A stretch of DNA of 64,000 nt from Bacteroidales bacterium. Its GTDB lineage: Bacteria > Bacteroidota > Bacteroidia > Bacteroidales > UBA932. Under the pieces are notes generated by a model, which made no database searches, was not told the DNA's origin, and saw only the letters and a program-made list of their open reading frames with translations. Both the position numbers and the translations under genes were made by a program. The stretch covers positions 14,293 to 78,292 of the forward strand of contig JALOCI010000009.1 in the NCBI GenBank assembly GCA_023227835.1. The letters run 5' to 3'. Positions 25,008 through 34,191 of the stretch are shown here, piece by piece (within the stretch, counting starts at the first letter, position 1; every line of letters starts with the position of its first letter).

Positions 25008-25564
25008 ATCTCACAATCATACGCCACACGTCTGTCAAAGTTTCTGCAGGTACATGTTACGGCAGGTCAGATGTAGAATTGTCCGGGACCTATGATTCTG
25101 AAAGAAGAATCATAATTGAAAATATGAATGGTATATCTTATGACTTCATTTATACGAGTCCTCTTTCAAGATGCTATAAATTGGCTGCAGATATTTCCGG
25201 GGACCATGAGGTAACCTGTGACAGTCGTCTGTCGGAGCTTGACTTCGGAGACTGGGAGAACTGCCTTTGGGAAGATATTTACAAAACACAGAATGCAGTA
25301 AAATGGTTTGAAAATTGGACGGATACACCGTGCCCGAATGGAGAATCATTCTCGCAGATGGTGTCAAGGGTGAAAGATTTCATTCTGGAAAAATTTTCGG
25401 AACATAAGAATGATGATTTATTAATTGTAACTCATAGCGGGGTAATTAGAATTATTCTATTTTTATTGCAAAATTTAAATATTGATGAAATTTTTAAAAT
25501 TCAACCCGATTTCGGTGAGATAATACAAATTTCTTTCAATCCTGACAATTTGTCCTTGGTATAG
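25004..25564 (+). CDS. cobC: Alpha-ribazole phosphatase-like histidine phosphatase
   Basis: A 186-residue branch-1 histidine phosphatase. The catalytic motif is IIRHTSV (RHT rather than the usual RHG, as often found in CobC), with YTSPLSRCYKLA and ELDFGDWENCLWEDI downstream and the second His in VTHSGVIRII. It dephosphorylates alpha-ribazole 5'-phosphate or adenosylcobalamin 5'-phosphate. The start is TTG 25004, overlapping the cobS stop (TTGA); no ATG exists nearby upstream of the RHT motif. It is the last gene of the cobalamin operon. Confidence 0.85.
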   Translation: MNLTIIRHTSVKVSAGTCYGRSDVELSGTYDSERRIIIENMNGISYDFIYTSPLSRCYKLAADISGDHEVTCDSRLSELDFGDWENCLWEDIYKTQNAVKWFENWTDTPCPNGESFSQMVSRVKDFILEKFSEHKNDDLLIVTHSGVIRIILFLLQNLNIDEIFKIQPDFGEIIQISFNPDNLSLV

Positions 25565-25611
25565 AATGTGTATCAGTCCGGTTAATAAAAATAATTTTCT
25601 CACAGACCTTT

Positions 25612-26367
25612 ATGAAAGCCGACATATATATAAATCCTAAGTATAGCTCTCTCAGAAATTTTATTGAAAAAATTCCCGAGAACTTTGACGACCTTGGTGT
25701 TGCAACTCATCTTGGCAGGAATCATATACGCATTGCGGAGGTTGACGGGACTAAGCTTGTTATTAAATATTTCAAGAGAATTACCTCCGTAAACAGACTT
25801 ATATATGGCAATCTCAGGAAAAGCAAGGCAAAAAGGTCATTTGAAAACTCATTGAGATTACTTGAAAACGGCATTGGAACTCCTGAACCTGTTGGTTTTA
25901 TTGATATATACAGCCGCTGTTCACTTCAAAAGAGTTTTTATGTTTGCTTATATACAGACTACAAGGATATTAAAGAATTACTATCCAAGCCTTTATCCGA
26001 ATCAGAGGATGGCATGAGAGCTTTCGCGAGGCTAACGAGTAAAATGCATCATGCAGGGATATATCATGGTGATTACAACCTTAGCAATGTTCTTTACAAT
26101 TTTGACGGAAATCAATATGATTTTTGCCTTATTGACAACAACAGAATGAGATTCAGGTCTTTTTCCCCAAGAACCGGTGTTAAAAACCTTAAGAGGATGA
26201 AGCTTTCTGTCGAGCAAATGGCAATCATAGGTAGTGAATATGCCAATATTTCACATCTTGACAGCAATCATGTGGTTATCGGTATGATTTTTTTCAGGGA
26301 ACACTTTACTTCAGCGGCAAATTTCAAGGTTTCGGCTAAAAAGTTCATAAAAAGAGTTTTTAAATAG
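25612..26367 (+). CDS. Lipopolysaccharide kinase-fold protein (Kdo/WaaP-like)
   Basis: A 251-residue kinase-like protein. The ATP-binding lysine is Lys52 in LVIKYFKR, the catalytic loop is HGDYNLSN (His152, Asp154, Asn159), and the metal-binding Asp175 is in CLIDNNR, the pattern of KdkA/WaaP/InaA LPS core kinases. In Bacteroidota such proteins phosphorylate Kdo or heptose of the LPS core. There is no signal peptide. It stands 47 bases after cobC on the same strand, but is probably unrelated to B12 metabolism. Confidence 0.8.
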   Translation: MKADIYINPKYSSLRNFIEKIPENFDDLGVATHLGRNHIRIAEVDGTKLVIKYFKRITSVNRLIYGNLRKSKAKRSFENSLRLLENGIGTPEPVGFIDIYSRCSLQKSFYVCLYTDYKDIKELLSKPLSESEDGMRAFARLTSKMHHAGIYHGDYNLSNVLYNFDGNQYDFCLIDNNRMRFRSFSPRTGVKNLKRMKLSVEQMAIIGSEYANISHLDSNHVVIGMIFFREHFTSAANFKVSAKKFIKRVFK

Positions 26368-26400
26368 CCCCTGACTTTCACAACATATTGATTATTTCCT

Positions 26401-26408
26401 TATTTTTG
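26401..26408 (+). promoter_or_regulatory. -7 promoter element of the LolA-like/FtsX operon
   Basis: TATTTTTG matches TAnnTTTG exactly and lies 28 bases before ATG 26437 of the LolA-like gene, the first gene of the following operon. Confidence 0.5.
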
Positions 26409-26436
26409 ACAATACGTTCATCAAAAACAGATTGTC

Positions 26437-27201
26437 ATGCCAAGATTCGCTGTACAATGTGTCATTGTAACTCTGGTTTTTGAGTTACTTTTCCCTGCAA
26501 TTATTTTTTCTCAGGACGCCCGTGAAATAGTAAAGCGTGCCGATACCAAGTATAATGGTGAAAAGTCAAGTTATAGCGAGATGTCTATGACTATTGTCAG
26601 GCCTAAATACAAAAGAAGTATCGAATTTAAAGGTTGGGCCGTAACAGGAAAGGATGCCCTTACATTAATTACTGCTCCCGCAAAGGAGAAAGGGCAATCA
26701 TTTCTCAAGAGCGGAAACAATCTTTGGAGCTGGAATCCGACAATTCAAAGATTAATCAAGCTTCCTCCGTCTATGATGTCTCAAGGATGGATGGGTTCAG
26801 ACTATACAAATGATGATATATTGAAGGAGACATCTCTGATAAAGGATTATAACCCTAAAATTATCGGGAAAGAGGTGGTAAACGGACTTAAGTGTTACAA
26901 AATAGAGCTTATACCTCTTGAAAGTGCCGATGTGGTATGGGGAAAAATCATTATATGGATATCAGAGGATGAGTATTTTGAACTTAAAAGTGAATTCTAT
27001 GATGAGGAGAATTATCTCGTAAAATCTCACATTGCTTCAGAGATTAAAACATTTGAAGATCGCAGACTCCCTTCTTTGATTGAAATAATACCGGCAGATG
27101 AACCAGGGAATAAAACCATTGTGACATTAATTTCCATGAAGTTCAACATCTCTTTTCCTCCGGACTTTTTCTCGCAGCAGAATATGAAAAGGATCAAATA
27201 G
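26437..27201 (+). CDS. LolA-like outer-membrane lipoprotein-sorting protein (PF17131-type)
   Basis: A 254-residue exported protein with a signal peptide (about 1-25, ending FPAIIFSQ) and the open-barrel fold of LolA-like carriers: EIVKRADTKYNGEKSSYSEM, then GWAVTGKDALTLITAPAKEKG and LWSWNPTIQRLIKLPPSMM, which are diagnostic of the PF17131 group. Unlike LolA it commonly occurs with membrane transporters. Here it is the first gene before two FtsX-type permeases and an ATPase, and its stop is followed at once by the first permease start. It probably carries a lipid or lipoprotein across the periplasm; the cargo is inferred. Confidence 0.82.
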   Translation: MPRFAVQCVIVTLVFELLFPAIIFSQDAREIVKRADTKYNGEKSSYSEMSMTIVRPKYKRSIEFKGWAVTGKDALTLITAPAKEKGQSFLKSGNNLWSWNPTIQRLIKLPPSMMSQGWMGSDYTNDDILKETSLIKDYNPKIIGKEVVNGLKCYKIELIPLESADVVWGKIIIWISEDEYFELKSEFYDEENYLVKSHIASEIKTFEDRRLPSLIEIIPADEPGNKTIVTLISMKFNISFPPDFFSQQNMKRIK

Positions 27202-28617
27202 ATGAAAGAGATAATTAAAATAGCCTGGAGAAACCTATGGAGGAATAAGAGGAGGACAATCATCACCGCCTCCTCTATCTTTTTCTCTATTTTCTGTGCC
27301 ATTCTGATGAGATCGTTCCAGCTCGGCACTTATGACCACATGATAAGGCAAAGTATAGAATCTTATTCCGGTTATATTCAGATTCAAAACAGCGATTTTA
27401 AAGAGAACCCCACGCTTGACAATACAATTGATATCACTCCGCAAGAGCTCTCTGCAATCAAGTCTGATTACAATGTAAAAGTTGCAGTCCCGAGAATTGA
27501 AACCTTCTCTTTGGCTTCGACCGGAACTCTTTCAAAAGGGGTAATGGTGGCGGCCATATCTCCAGCCATTGAGAAGAGTATGACAAACCCCGAACACAAC
27601 CTCGTCCATTATGTTTTTTCCGAAGTTGCTATTGATAGTTTGAGTAAGAACAAAGAGATACCCGAAAAGATAGCACAAAGAGCTGCAGAGCTTAAAGATC
27701 AGCCATTTACAAATAAGAAATTTTTAGCTGCAGAGCTTAAGCTAAAAGAGAGAGACTCCCTGCTAATCAATAAAATATCATCAATATGTTCAATAAAAGC
27801 CGGTTATTTAAGTGAGAATGATTCGGGGCTGCTTGTTTCATATAGATTGTCCCAATATCTGAAAGTAGGTGTAGGCGACTCTATAGTCCTTATGGGCCAG
27901 GGATATCAAGGCATGAGTGCTGCCGGGGTATTCCCTGTCAGAGGGATAATCAAGGTTCCCTCTCCGGATCTGGACAATAAATTGATTTACATGACTATTT
28001 CTAACGCAGAAGAGTACCTTTCCGCGTATGGAAAACTTACATCCATAGCCGTAAATCTCCATAACACAGATGAGATGAAAGCTACGCAGAAAAGAATCTC
28101 AGCAATTTTTAATGGCCAGGATGATATAGTGGTGAAAAACTGGGAAGAGATATCTCCGGTTCTCAAACAGCAGATTGAAGGTGATAGCAAAGGGGGTATC
28201 CTATTCATTATGATTCTCTATGTCATTATTTTCTTCGGAATTTTCGGAACCGTCCAGATGATGATCTCTGAGAGGAAGAGAGAGTTCGGGGTTATGATAT
28301 CATTAGGGATGAAAAAAGAGAAGCTTTCCCTTATAATAATAACGGAGATGCTTCTTCTCGGAAGTCTTGGAATATTTTCAGGTATGGCAGCCTCAGCCCC
28401 GCTCATCATATATGGGCACATTCACCCAATACGAATTACGGGAGAATTGGCCAAAATGTATATAGATATGGGATTTGACCCTGTAATGCCGATGATGCTG
28501 TTCGAAAGTTATTTTTTCATCCAGGCAGCAGTTGTCTTCCTGATGGTTTTAGCTGCCACAATATTACCGGTAAGAAGCATTCTAAAAATCAACATAATAA
28601 AAGCTCTTCATGGATAG
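27202..28617 (+). CDS. FtsX/MacB-type ABC transporter permease (first subunit)
   Basis: A 471-residue permease with an N-terminal transmembrane helix (IAWRNLWRNKRRTIITASSIFFSIF region), a periplasmic MacB_PCD-like domain of about 280 residues and three C-terminal helices (GGILFIMILYVIIFFGIF onward). This is the LolC/LolE topology. It overlaps the second permease by 8 bases. The extracytoplasmic domain is larger than in LolE and includes a charged, Lys/Glu-rich stretch (SKNKEIPEKIAQRAAELKDQ) that I cannot match to a known domain. It is the likely partner of the downstream ATPase. Confidence 0.88.
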   Translation: MKEIIKIAWRNLWRNKRRTIITASSIFFSIFCAILMRSFQLGTYDHMIRQSIESYSGYIQIQNSDFKENPTLDNTIDITPQELSAIKSDYNVKVAVPRIETFSLASTGTLSKGVMVAAISPAIEKSMTNPEHNLVHYVFSEVAIDSLSKNKEIPEKIAQRAAELKDQPFTNKKFLAAELKLKERDSLLINKISSICSIKAGYLSENDSGLLVSYRLSQYLKVGVGDSIVLMGQGYQGMSAAGVFPVRGIIKVPSPDLDNKLIYMTISNAEEYLSAYGKLTSIAVNLHNTDEMKATQKRISAIFNGQDDIVVKNWEEISPVLKQQIEGDSKGGILFIMILYVIIFFGIFGTVQMMISERKREFGVMISLGMKKEKLSLIIITEMLLLGSLGIFSGMAASAPLIIYGHIHPIRITGELAKMYIDMGFDPVMPMMLFESYFFIQAAVVFLMVLAATILPVRSILKINIIKALHG

Positions 28618-29866
28618 AATATTATCAGTTTCATGGAAGAACGTCTGGCGAAACAAGAAAAGAAGCCTGATTGTAATTACGGCTGTAATGCTTGGTACTG
28701 CTGCCGGTGTATTCACCTCCGGTCTTATGAACGGCTGGGTGGACCAAAGAATCAGGTCTGTGATTAACATTGAGCAGTCTCATATAAAGTTATATAATCC
28801 TGATTTTTTAAAGAATGAAGAGCTGACAAACTATATTAAAGGAGTTGCTCCATTAGAGAAATATCTGAAAGTAAACAATAAAATCAAAGGATTCAGCAAA
28901 AGGATTAAGATTATGGCCATGGCTGCCACTTCGAGGGGTAACACGGGACTTATGCTGCTAGGTGTGAATCCGGATGAAGAGATGGTTGTTTCTGAATTAT
29001 ATAAGGACATTGTACCTGATGGTGGTCAATATCTTGATAATAATAAACCGGGAGGTATTTTTATCAGCGATAAAACCGCAGAGACACTTCATACAAAAAA
29101 CAAAGAAACGGGCAAATACAAACTTCGCTCAAAGATTGTGTTCACTTTTACAGGGAAAGAGGGGGAAATGATAAGTCAAAGCTATCGTGTATGCGGTATA
29201 TTCAAGACAAGCAATACCGCTTTTGACCAGATGTGCGCCTTTGTTCTTGATAAAGACCTTCGTTCTGCCATACCCCTTAATGAAAATGAGATTCACGAAA
29301 TTGCCGTAATTTTAAATGACAATAGTGACCTGAGTTCCGTAAAGGATGATATCAACAAAAGGTTTCCAAATATTTCCGCTCTTGATTGGAAGGAACTGGC
29401 ACCTGATGCCGGTATGATGTCCGAATATATGTATATCTACTACATGATTATAATGGGATTCATCCTTTTTGCCCTGGCGTTCGGAATTATTAACACAATG
29501 CTTATGGCAATTCTCGAAAGAGGCAAGGAGATAGGAATGCTGATGGCCATTGGCATGAATAGATCAAAAGTTTTCAAAATGATAATGCTGGAGACAGTAT
29601 TTCTTACAATGGTCGGCGCTATGGTGGGTATGGCTGTAGGATGGTTGCTGATAACAATAACCGGGAAAACCGGAATTGATTTCTCCTCTGTTGAAGAGGG
29701 ATTTGAGGCGATTGGCTGGTCATCTGTTGTTTACCCAAATATCCCGGCGGGATTTTTCTTTGGAGTTACATTAATGGTCGTTTTAACCGGAATAGCAGCT
29801 TCATTGTTACCTGCCAGAAAAGCACTTAAAATGAATCCAGTAGAAGCTCTGAGAACTGATAACTAA
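28610..29866 (+). CDS. FtsX/MacB-type ABC transporter permease (second subunit)
   Basis: A 418-residue paralogue of the upstream permease with the same start (SWKNVWRNKKRSLIVITAV), MacB_PCD-like periplasmic domain, and C-terminal helices including FALAFGIINTMLMAILERGKE and LLPARKALKMNPVEALR. The two likely form a heterodimer as LolC and LolE do. It ends 7 bases before the ATPase gene. Confidence 0.88.
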   Translation: MDRILSVSWKNVWRNKKRSLIVITAVMLGTAAGVFTSGLMNGWVDQRIRSVINIEQSHIKLYNPDFLKNEELTNYIKGVAPLEKYLKVNNKIKGFSKRIKIMAMAATSRGNTGLMLLGVNPDEEMVVSELYKDIVPDGGQYLDNNKPGGIFISDKTAETLHTKNKETGKYKLRSKIVFTFTGKEGEMISQSYRVCGIFKTSNTAFDQMCAFVLDKDLRSAIPLNENEIHEIAVILNDNSDLSSVKDDINKRFPNISALDWKELAPDAGMMSEYMYIYYMIIMGFILFALAFGIINTMLMAILERGKEIGMLMAIGMNRSKVFKMIMLETVFLTMVGAMVGMAVGWLLITITGKTGIDFSSVEEGFEAIGWSSVVYPNIPAGFFFGVTLMVVLTGIAASLLPARKALKMNPVEALRTDN

Positions 29867-29873
29867 CGTATAT

Positions 29874-30560
29874 ATGAGTGTTATAGAAATAAGAGATCTT
29901 GTTAAGATCTACGATGGCTCGGCAGTTGAGGTTACAGCTATTGATAATGTAAACCTCAACATTGATGCTGGAGAATTTACAGCCATAGTAGGGCCTTCAG
30001 GCTCCGGCAAGACAACTTTACTCAACATGATAGGCGGGCTTGACAGCCCGACATCGGGAAGCATTATTATTGACAGTGTGGATATTACCAGGCTTAAATC
30101 GAAACAATTGATAGATTTCAGACTTAATAATATCGGCTTTGTCTTTCAGTCTTACAACCTGATTCCAGTACTAACTGCGGCAGAAAATACCTCTTTTGTA
30201 ATGGAACTTCAGAAAAGGGAAAAAAGCCTCATCAACGAACGGACTAAATCAATACTCACAGATGTGGGATTAAGTGCAAAGATGAACAGCCGCCCCAATC
30301 AGATGTCGGGAGGAGAGCAGCAACGCGTAGCTGTTGCCAGGGCAATGGCTTCCGGCCCGAAATTCATCATTGCAGATGAGCCGACCGCTAACCTTGATAC
30401 AAAAAATACAGAGAAGCTGCTCGACATGATGGAAGAGATGAATGAAAAGCGTGGCATTACTTTTATCTTTTCGACACATGACCAGAGAGTTATAAGCAAA
30501 GCACACAGAATAATTGTCCTGGAGGATGGCAGAATAATCAAAGATGAAAAAAAACAATGA
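29874..30560 (+). CDS. LolD/MacB-type ABC transporter ATPase
   Basis: A 228-residue ATPase with Walker A GPSGSGKTT, signature MSGGEQQRVAVARA, Walker B FIIADEPTANLDT and switch FSTHDQRV, which are the LolD/MacB/FtsE hallmarks. These ATPases drive mechanotransmission through FtsX-type permeases rather than solute channelling. Its stop overlaps the outer-membrane barrel gene by 4 bases (ATGA), binding the barrel to the same transport unit. Confidence 0.93.
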   Translation: MSVIEIRDLVKIYDGSAVEVTAIDNVNLNIDAGEFTAIVGPSGSGKTTLLNMIGGLDSPTSGSIIIDSVDITRLKSKQLIDFRLNNIGFVFQSYNLIPVLTAAENTSFVMELQKREKSLINERTKSILTDVGLSAKMNSRPNQMSGGEQQRVAVARAMASGPKFIIADEPTANLDTKNTEKLLDMMEEMNEKRGITFIFSTHDQRVISKAHRIIVLEDGRIIKDEKKQ

Positions 30561-31738
30561 GAAAACTCCTGCTTCTCATATCATTATGCTTTCTGACACT
30601 ACAGGCTAAGGCGCAAGGAGTGTCATTAACAGGATATGTGAAGGATATGCAGGGTGTCTACTATCTTGAAAACGCCATACACCTGTCCAACGGGAATTCT
30701 CTTCAATGGACCACATACAATCAACTAAACAACCGGGTTAATATCGACTGGGAAATTACAGAGCCCTTTCACATAAATGTTGGTTTACGCAACAGGATCT
30801 TTTTTGGTAAGATGCTGGGCAGTATTCCGGAATATATTGATTTATTTGAAAAGGACAAGGGATTTTTAGATCTCAGTATTAACCTCATAGAAGGGAATAA
30901 GTGGTTTTTAAACAGCTCTCTGGACAGACTTTACATTGATTATACAATTGGCAAATGCCAACTGAAAGCAGGAAGACAGCGTATAAACTGGGGAATTGAC
31001 CTAATCTGGAATCCAAATGATCTTTTCAATGCCTTCTCTTATATAGACTTTGATTATCAGGAGCGTTCGGGTAGTGATGCAATCCTTTTTACATGGTATA
31101 CCTCAGATAATTCCTCTCTGGATATTGCCTGCAAGGTAGACCACAACAAAGAAAGCACAATTGCTGCCAGATATCTGTTTAATATAAAAGATTACGACAT
31201 ACAGTTCATTGCCGGAAAATACATGAAAGATCTTGCAGCTGGTATGGGGTGGTCTGGAAATATCGGTCCTCTCTCATTCAGAGGCGAAGGAACTGTTTTT
31301 ACTCCATACAACAATGATAATACAGACTCTTCCGGTACTTCAGCTGCATTTACTTTTTCCTTTGATTACACCACAAAAAGCTCTCTTTATCTCCAGACGG
31401 CTTTTCTGTTTAACAGTGGCGGCACAAGAAAACAGACAACAGGAATATCACTGTTGGATCCGGACAGGAATCTTGATGCAAAACATCTCTCTCTCGGCAA
31501 GTACGAAATTTTCGGACAAATAAGCTACCCTGTCAACCCAGTTCTGACATTGGGTATATCCGGCATGTACAACCCTTCTGATAACTCCTGCTACATAGGA
31601 CCATCCCTTACTCTGTCCCTGGGAGACAATTTTGATTTTATGCTTGACAGCCAATTACTAATTGGAAATGAGGGCAGTGAGTATGGAACATATGGTAAAA
31701 CTTTCGCAGGATTCGGGAGAGTAAAGTGGAGTTTTTAG
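30557..31738 (+). CDS. Outer membrane beta-barrel protein of the LolA/FtsX operon
   Basis: A 393-residue protein with signal peptide MRKLLLLISLCFLTLQAKAQ and a run of amphipathic strands with alternating aromatic residues (YLQTAFLFNSGG; FDFMLDSQLL), ending in an aromatic Phe (GFGRVKWSF), the outer-membrane insertion signal. It resembles DUF1302/alginate-export-like porins, but I cannot name the family. Its start is translationally coupled to the ATPase, so it is likely the outer-membrane end of the export unit. Confidence 0.75.
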   Translation: MRKLLLLISLCFLTLQAKAQGVSLTGYVKDMQGVYYLENAIHLSNGNSLQWTTYNQLNNRVNIDWEITEPFHINVGLRNRIFFGKMLGSIPEYIDLFEKDKGFLDLSINLIEGNKWFLNSSLDRLYIDYTIGKCQLKAGRQRINWGIDLIWNPNDLFNAFSYIDFDYQERSGSDAILFTWYTSDNSSLDIACKVDHNKESTIAARYLFNIKDYDIQFIAGKYMKDLAAGMGWSGNIGPLSFRGEGTVFTPYNNDNTDSSGTSAAFTFSFDYTTKSSLYLQTAFLFNSGGTRKQTTGISLLDPDRNLDAKHLSLGKYEIFGQISYPVNPVLTLGISGMYNPSDNSCYIGPSLTLSLGDNFDFMLDSQLLIGNEGSEYGTYGKTFAGFGRVKWSF

Positions 31739-31754
31739 AAGTGTAAATTATTTC

Positions 31755-31762
31755 TATATTTG
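31755..31762 (+). promoter_or_regulatory. -7 promoter element of the porin-like gene
   Basis: TATATTTG is an exact -7 match; TTTT at 31732-31735, spaced 19 bases, is a near -33. It lies just before the ATG at 31764, so transcription would begin after that codon, which supports ATG 31788 as the real start. Confidence 0.55.
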
Positions 31763-31787
31763 TATGTGTAAACAACCGTCATGTACG

Positions 31788-32501
31788 ATGCACTCCGTTT
31801 TACGCACAGCTTTCCTCATCACACTATTGTTCTCGCTGAACAATAGCAATTTATCCGCACAAGACAATAATGAATCCGGCATAACTACAGAGGGAGGGGT
31901 GGATATTCTGAATAACTATATCTGGCGAGGTCAGGACTTTCTTCACAAAGGAAGCATACAGCCGTATATTTCAACCTCATGGAAAAATTTCACGTTAGGA
32001 ATGTGGAGTGCTTTACGAATTAAAGGAGAAGGCACAGACGAGGTAGATCTCTATTTATCCAAGAGTATCGGACCTGTAACTCTTACCCTTTATGACTACT
32101 GGTCATACAGCAAGAGTTCACCCTCAAAATATTTCGATTTTAACTCCAATACAACTTCGCATATACTTGAGGCTCAGATTTTGCTTTCCGGAGGAGACAG
32201 GATCCCTTTCAACCTGCTGGGCAGCTATTTGTTTTACGGAGACGATCCATCAAGGAGTATATATCTGGAACTTCAATATGTACAGCCTGTTAAGGAGGCA
32301 GAACTAACCTTTTCTGTCGGATATCAGGCAAAGGGTGAGTATTATGCGGAAAAAGCCTCTTTTGTAAATACAAGCATAGGTTTTGTGCAACCGATAAGAC
32401 TTTTTAATAAAATAGGAACCAGTCTGATATCTAATATCACGTATAACCCTTCTGCAGACAAGCTCTATTTTTCAATAGGATTCAGTTTTAATAATTTATG
32501 A
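31788..32501 (+). CDS. Porin-like outer membrane protein (TorF/PF09694-like)
   Basis: From ATG 31788 the protein is 237 residues with a signal peptide (MHSVLRTAFLITLLFSLNNS, ending near LSAQ). The barrel shows NNYIWRGQDFLHKGSIQPYI, typical of TorF-like porins and other small Bacteroidota barrels that begin with an NxYxWRG strand, and ends SIGFSFNNL. Its function is unclear. It has its own promoter, but may still belong to the preceding export operon. The longer frame from 31764 would start upstream of the predicted transcript start, so it is not favoured. Confidence 0.7.
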   Translation: MHSVLRTAFLITLLFSLNNSNLSAQDNNESGITTEGGVDILNNYIWRGQDFLHKGSIQPYISTSWKNFTLGMWSALRIKGEGTDEVDLYLSKSIGPVTLTLYDYWSYSKSSPSKYFDFNSNTTSHILEAQILLSGGDRIPFNLLGSYLFYGDDPSRSIYLELQYVQPVKEAELTFSVGYQAKGEYYAEKASFVNTSIGFVQPIRLFNKIGTSLISNITYNPSADKLYFSIGFSFNNL

Positions 32502-32508
32502 CAATACC

Positions 32509-34191
32509 ATGGCAATAATTAGCACCCTTCAAAAACGTCTCCTTGCATTAATTGTTGCGACAGGATTACTCTTTATCGTTATCTTTCTTATTCTGTCTTT
32601 CATGCAACAAAAAGCATCCAAGATATTGTCAGATTCCGCACAATCCCAACTTGATACAGAGAGTGATGGTTTTTTAAAAATGAGCACTAGCCTGATTGAC
32701 CAGGTTGCCTGGGATTACTCCTATTGGGATGAAATGGTTGAATCTATAAATACTGACGACAAAGAATGGTATGAAGAGAATATAACAACAATTATCTCCT
32801 CTTTCCATCTTGATTATGCAGCTGTGTATGACAAGGCCAGAAAAAAAGTTCATTATGCATGTTCCGGGTTAATGAAAGCGTCTCCAGAAATACCTGAGGG
32901 GGTATTTAAAGCACTGGAAAACAAGCCAAACATCTCATTTTTCCTTTCAACCCAAGCCGGTTTTTTAAAAATAAGCGGCTGTTCTGTTCATCCGACAAAT
33001 GACCCGTCTCATACGACAACGCCCACAGAAGGTTACGTTTTCGTTGCAATACTCATGAGCCAATCGTATCTTCAGGAGCTTTCTGTTGTAAGCGGGGCAA
33101 AAGTTTATGCCAGCAATGCCGAGAATTCGTCAAAAAATAAGGGAAGTTATAATTTAGTATCTACAAAAAGGCTCAAAGGATGGGATGGAACTACTATAGG
33201 CTACCTCCGTTTTGACAGAATGTACGAAGGGCTGAGGATGCACAGGACAGCATCAATTCAGATATCTCTTTTTCTGATTGTTGCCATAATAACTATATGG
33301 TTTTCCTTACAATTTTCTCTTAAGCGATGGGTAATAAATCCCACCAGAATCGTAAGCGAGATTATTGAAACAGAAGATACAGGAAAATTGCATCTGTTAA
33401 ACAATGCCTCGGACGAATTCAGAGAGGTAGGGAGATTGTTCCGAAAGCATGTTTTACAAAAAGCAGAACTTGTTAAAGCCAAGGAGAAGGCCGAAGAGTC
33501 TGATCGGCTTAAGTCTGCGTTCCTTGCAAACATGAGTCATGAAATAAGGACTCCGATGAACTCAATAATGGGATTTGCAGACCTCTTGAAAGAACCCGAT
33601 CTTTCTGTCGATCAAAGGGATAAATACATCTCACTTATCGAAGAGGCCGGAGAGAGGATGCTTGATATAATAAGTGACCTGATTGCAATTTCAAGGATAG
33701 AGTCAGGACAGGAAGAGGTCAAGATATCATTGTTCAATCTAAATGAGTTGCTTGATTATCATTATATACTATTCAGAAAGAGTGCCATACATAAAGGGAT
33801 TGAGCTTCGGGTTGATAAAAAGGAAGATACATCCATGGTTAATTTCAATTCCGACCGGGATAAGGTTTACACAATCCTTACAAATCTTCTCAGCAATGCC
33901 CTGAAATATACAGGCGAAGGAAGTGTGACTTTCGGTTATGAAATGGAAGACGATTATGTGAGATTCCATGTCAAAGATACAGGAATCGGTATTCCTGCCG
34001 ACAAGATGGATAAGATTTTCAACCGCTTTGTACAGGCTGACCAGTCTTTCACAAAATCCTACGAAGGGAACGGGCTTGGATTGCCTATATCGAAAGCCTA
34101 CACGGAAATGCTTGGCGGGAAAATTTGGGTTGAAAGCAAACCCGGCATAGGTTCTTGTTTTTATTTTACGATAAAAAATAATGCTGTATAA
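32509..34191 (+). CDS. Membrane sensor histidine kinase with CHASE4 sensor domain
   Basis: A 560-residue kinase. Transmembrane helices are at about 10-32 and 246-266, enclosing a periplasmic CHASE4-type domain (motif DQVAWDYSYWDEMV). A HAMP-like linker leads to a HisKA domain with the phospho-accepting His344 in NMSHEIRTPM. The HATPase domain follows with NLLSNALKYTG (N box), DTGIGIP (G1) and GNGLGLPI (G2). No receiver domain is attached and no response regulator gene is adjacent, so it is an orphan in this window. It begins 7 bases after the porin gene and may sense envelope conditions tied to the export module; that is inference. Confidence 0.93.
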   Translation: MAIISTLQKRLLALIVATGLLFIVIFLILSFMQQKASKILSDSAQSQLDTESDGFLKMSTSLIDQVAWDYSYWDEMVESINTDDKEWYEENITTIISSFHLDYAAVYDKARKKVHYACSGLMKASPEIPEGVFKALENKPNISFFLSTQAGFLKISGCSVHPTNDPSHTTTPTEGYVFVAILMSQSYLQELSVVSGAKVYASNAENSSKNKGSYNLVSTKRLKGWDGTTIGYLRFDRMYEGLRMHRTASIQISLFLIVAIITIWFSLQFSLKRWVINPTRIVSEIIETEDTGKLHLLNNASDEFREVGRLFRKHVLQKAELVKAKEKAEESDRLKSAFLANMSHEIRTPMNSIMGFADLLKEPDLSVDQRDKYISLIEEAGERMLDIISDLIAISRIESGQEEVKISLFNLNELLDYHYILFRKSAIHKGIELRVDKKEDTSMVNFNSDRDKVYTILTNLLSNALKYTGEGSVTFGYEMEDDYVRFHVKDTGIGIPADKMDKIFNRFVQADQSFTKSYEGNGLGLPISKAYTEMLGGKIWVESKPGIGSCFYFTIKNNAV

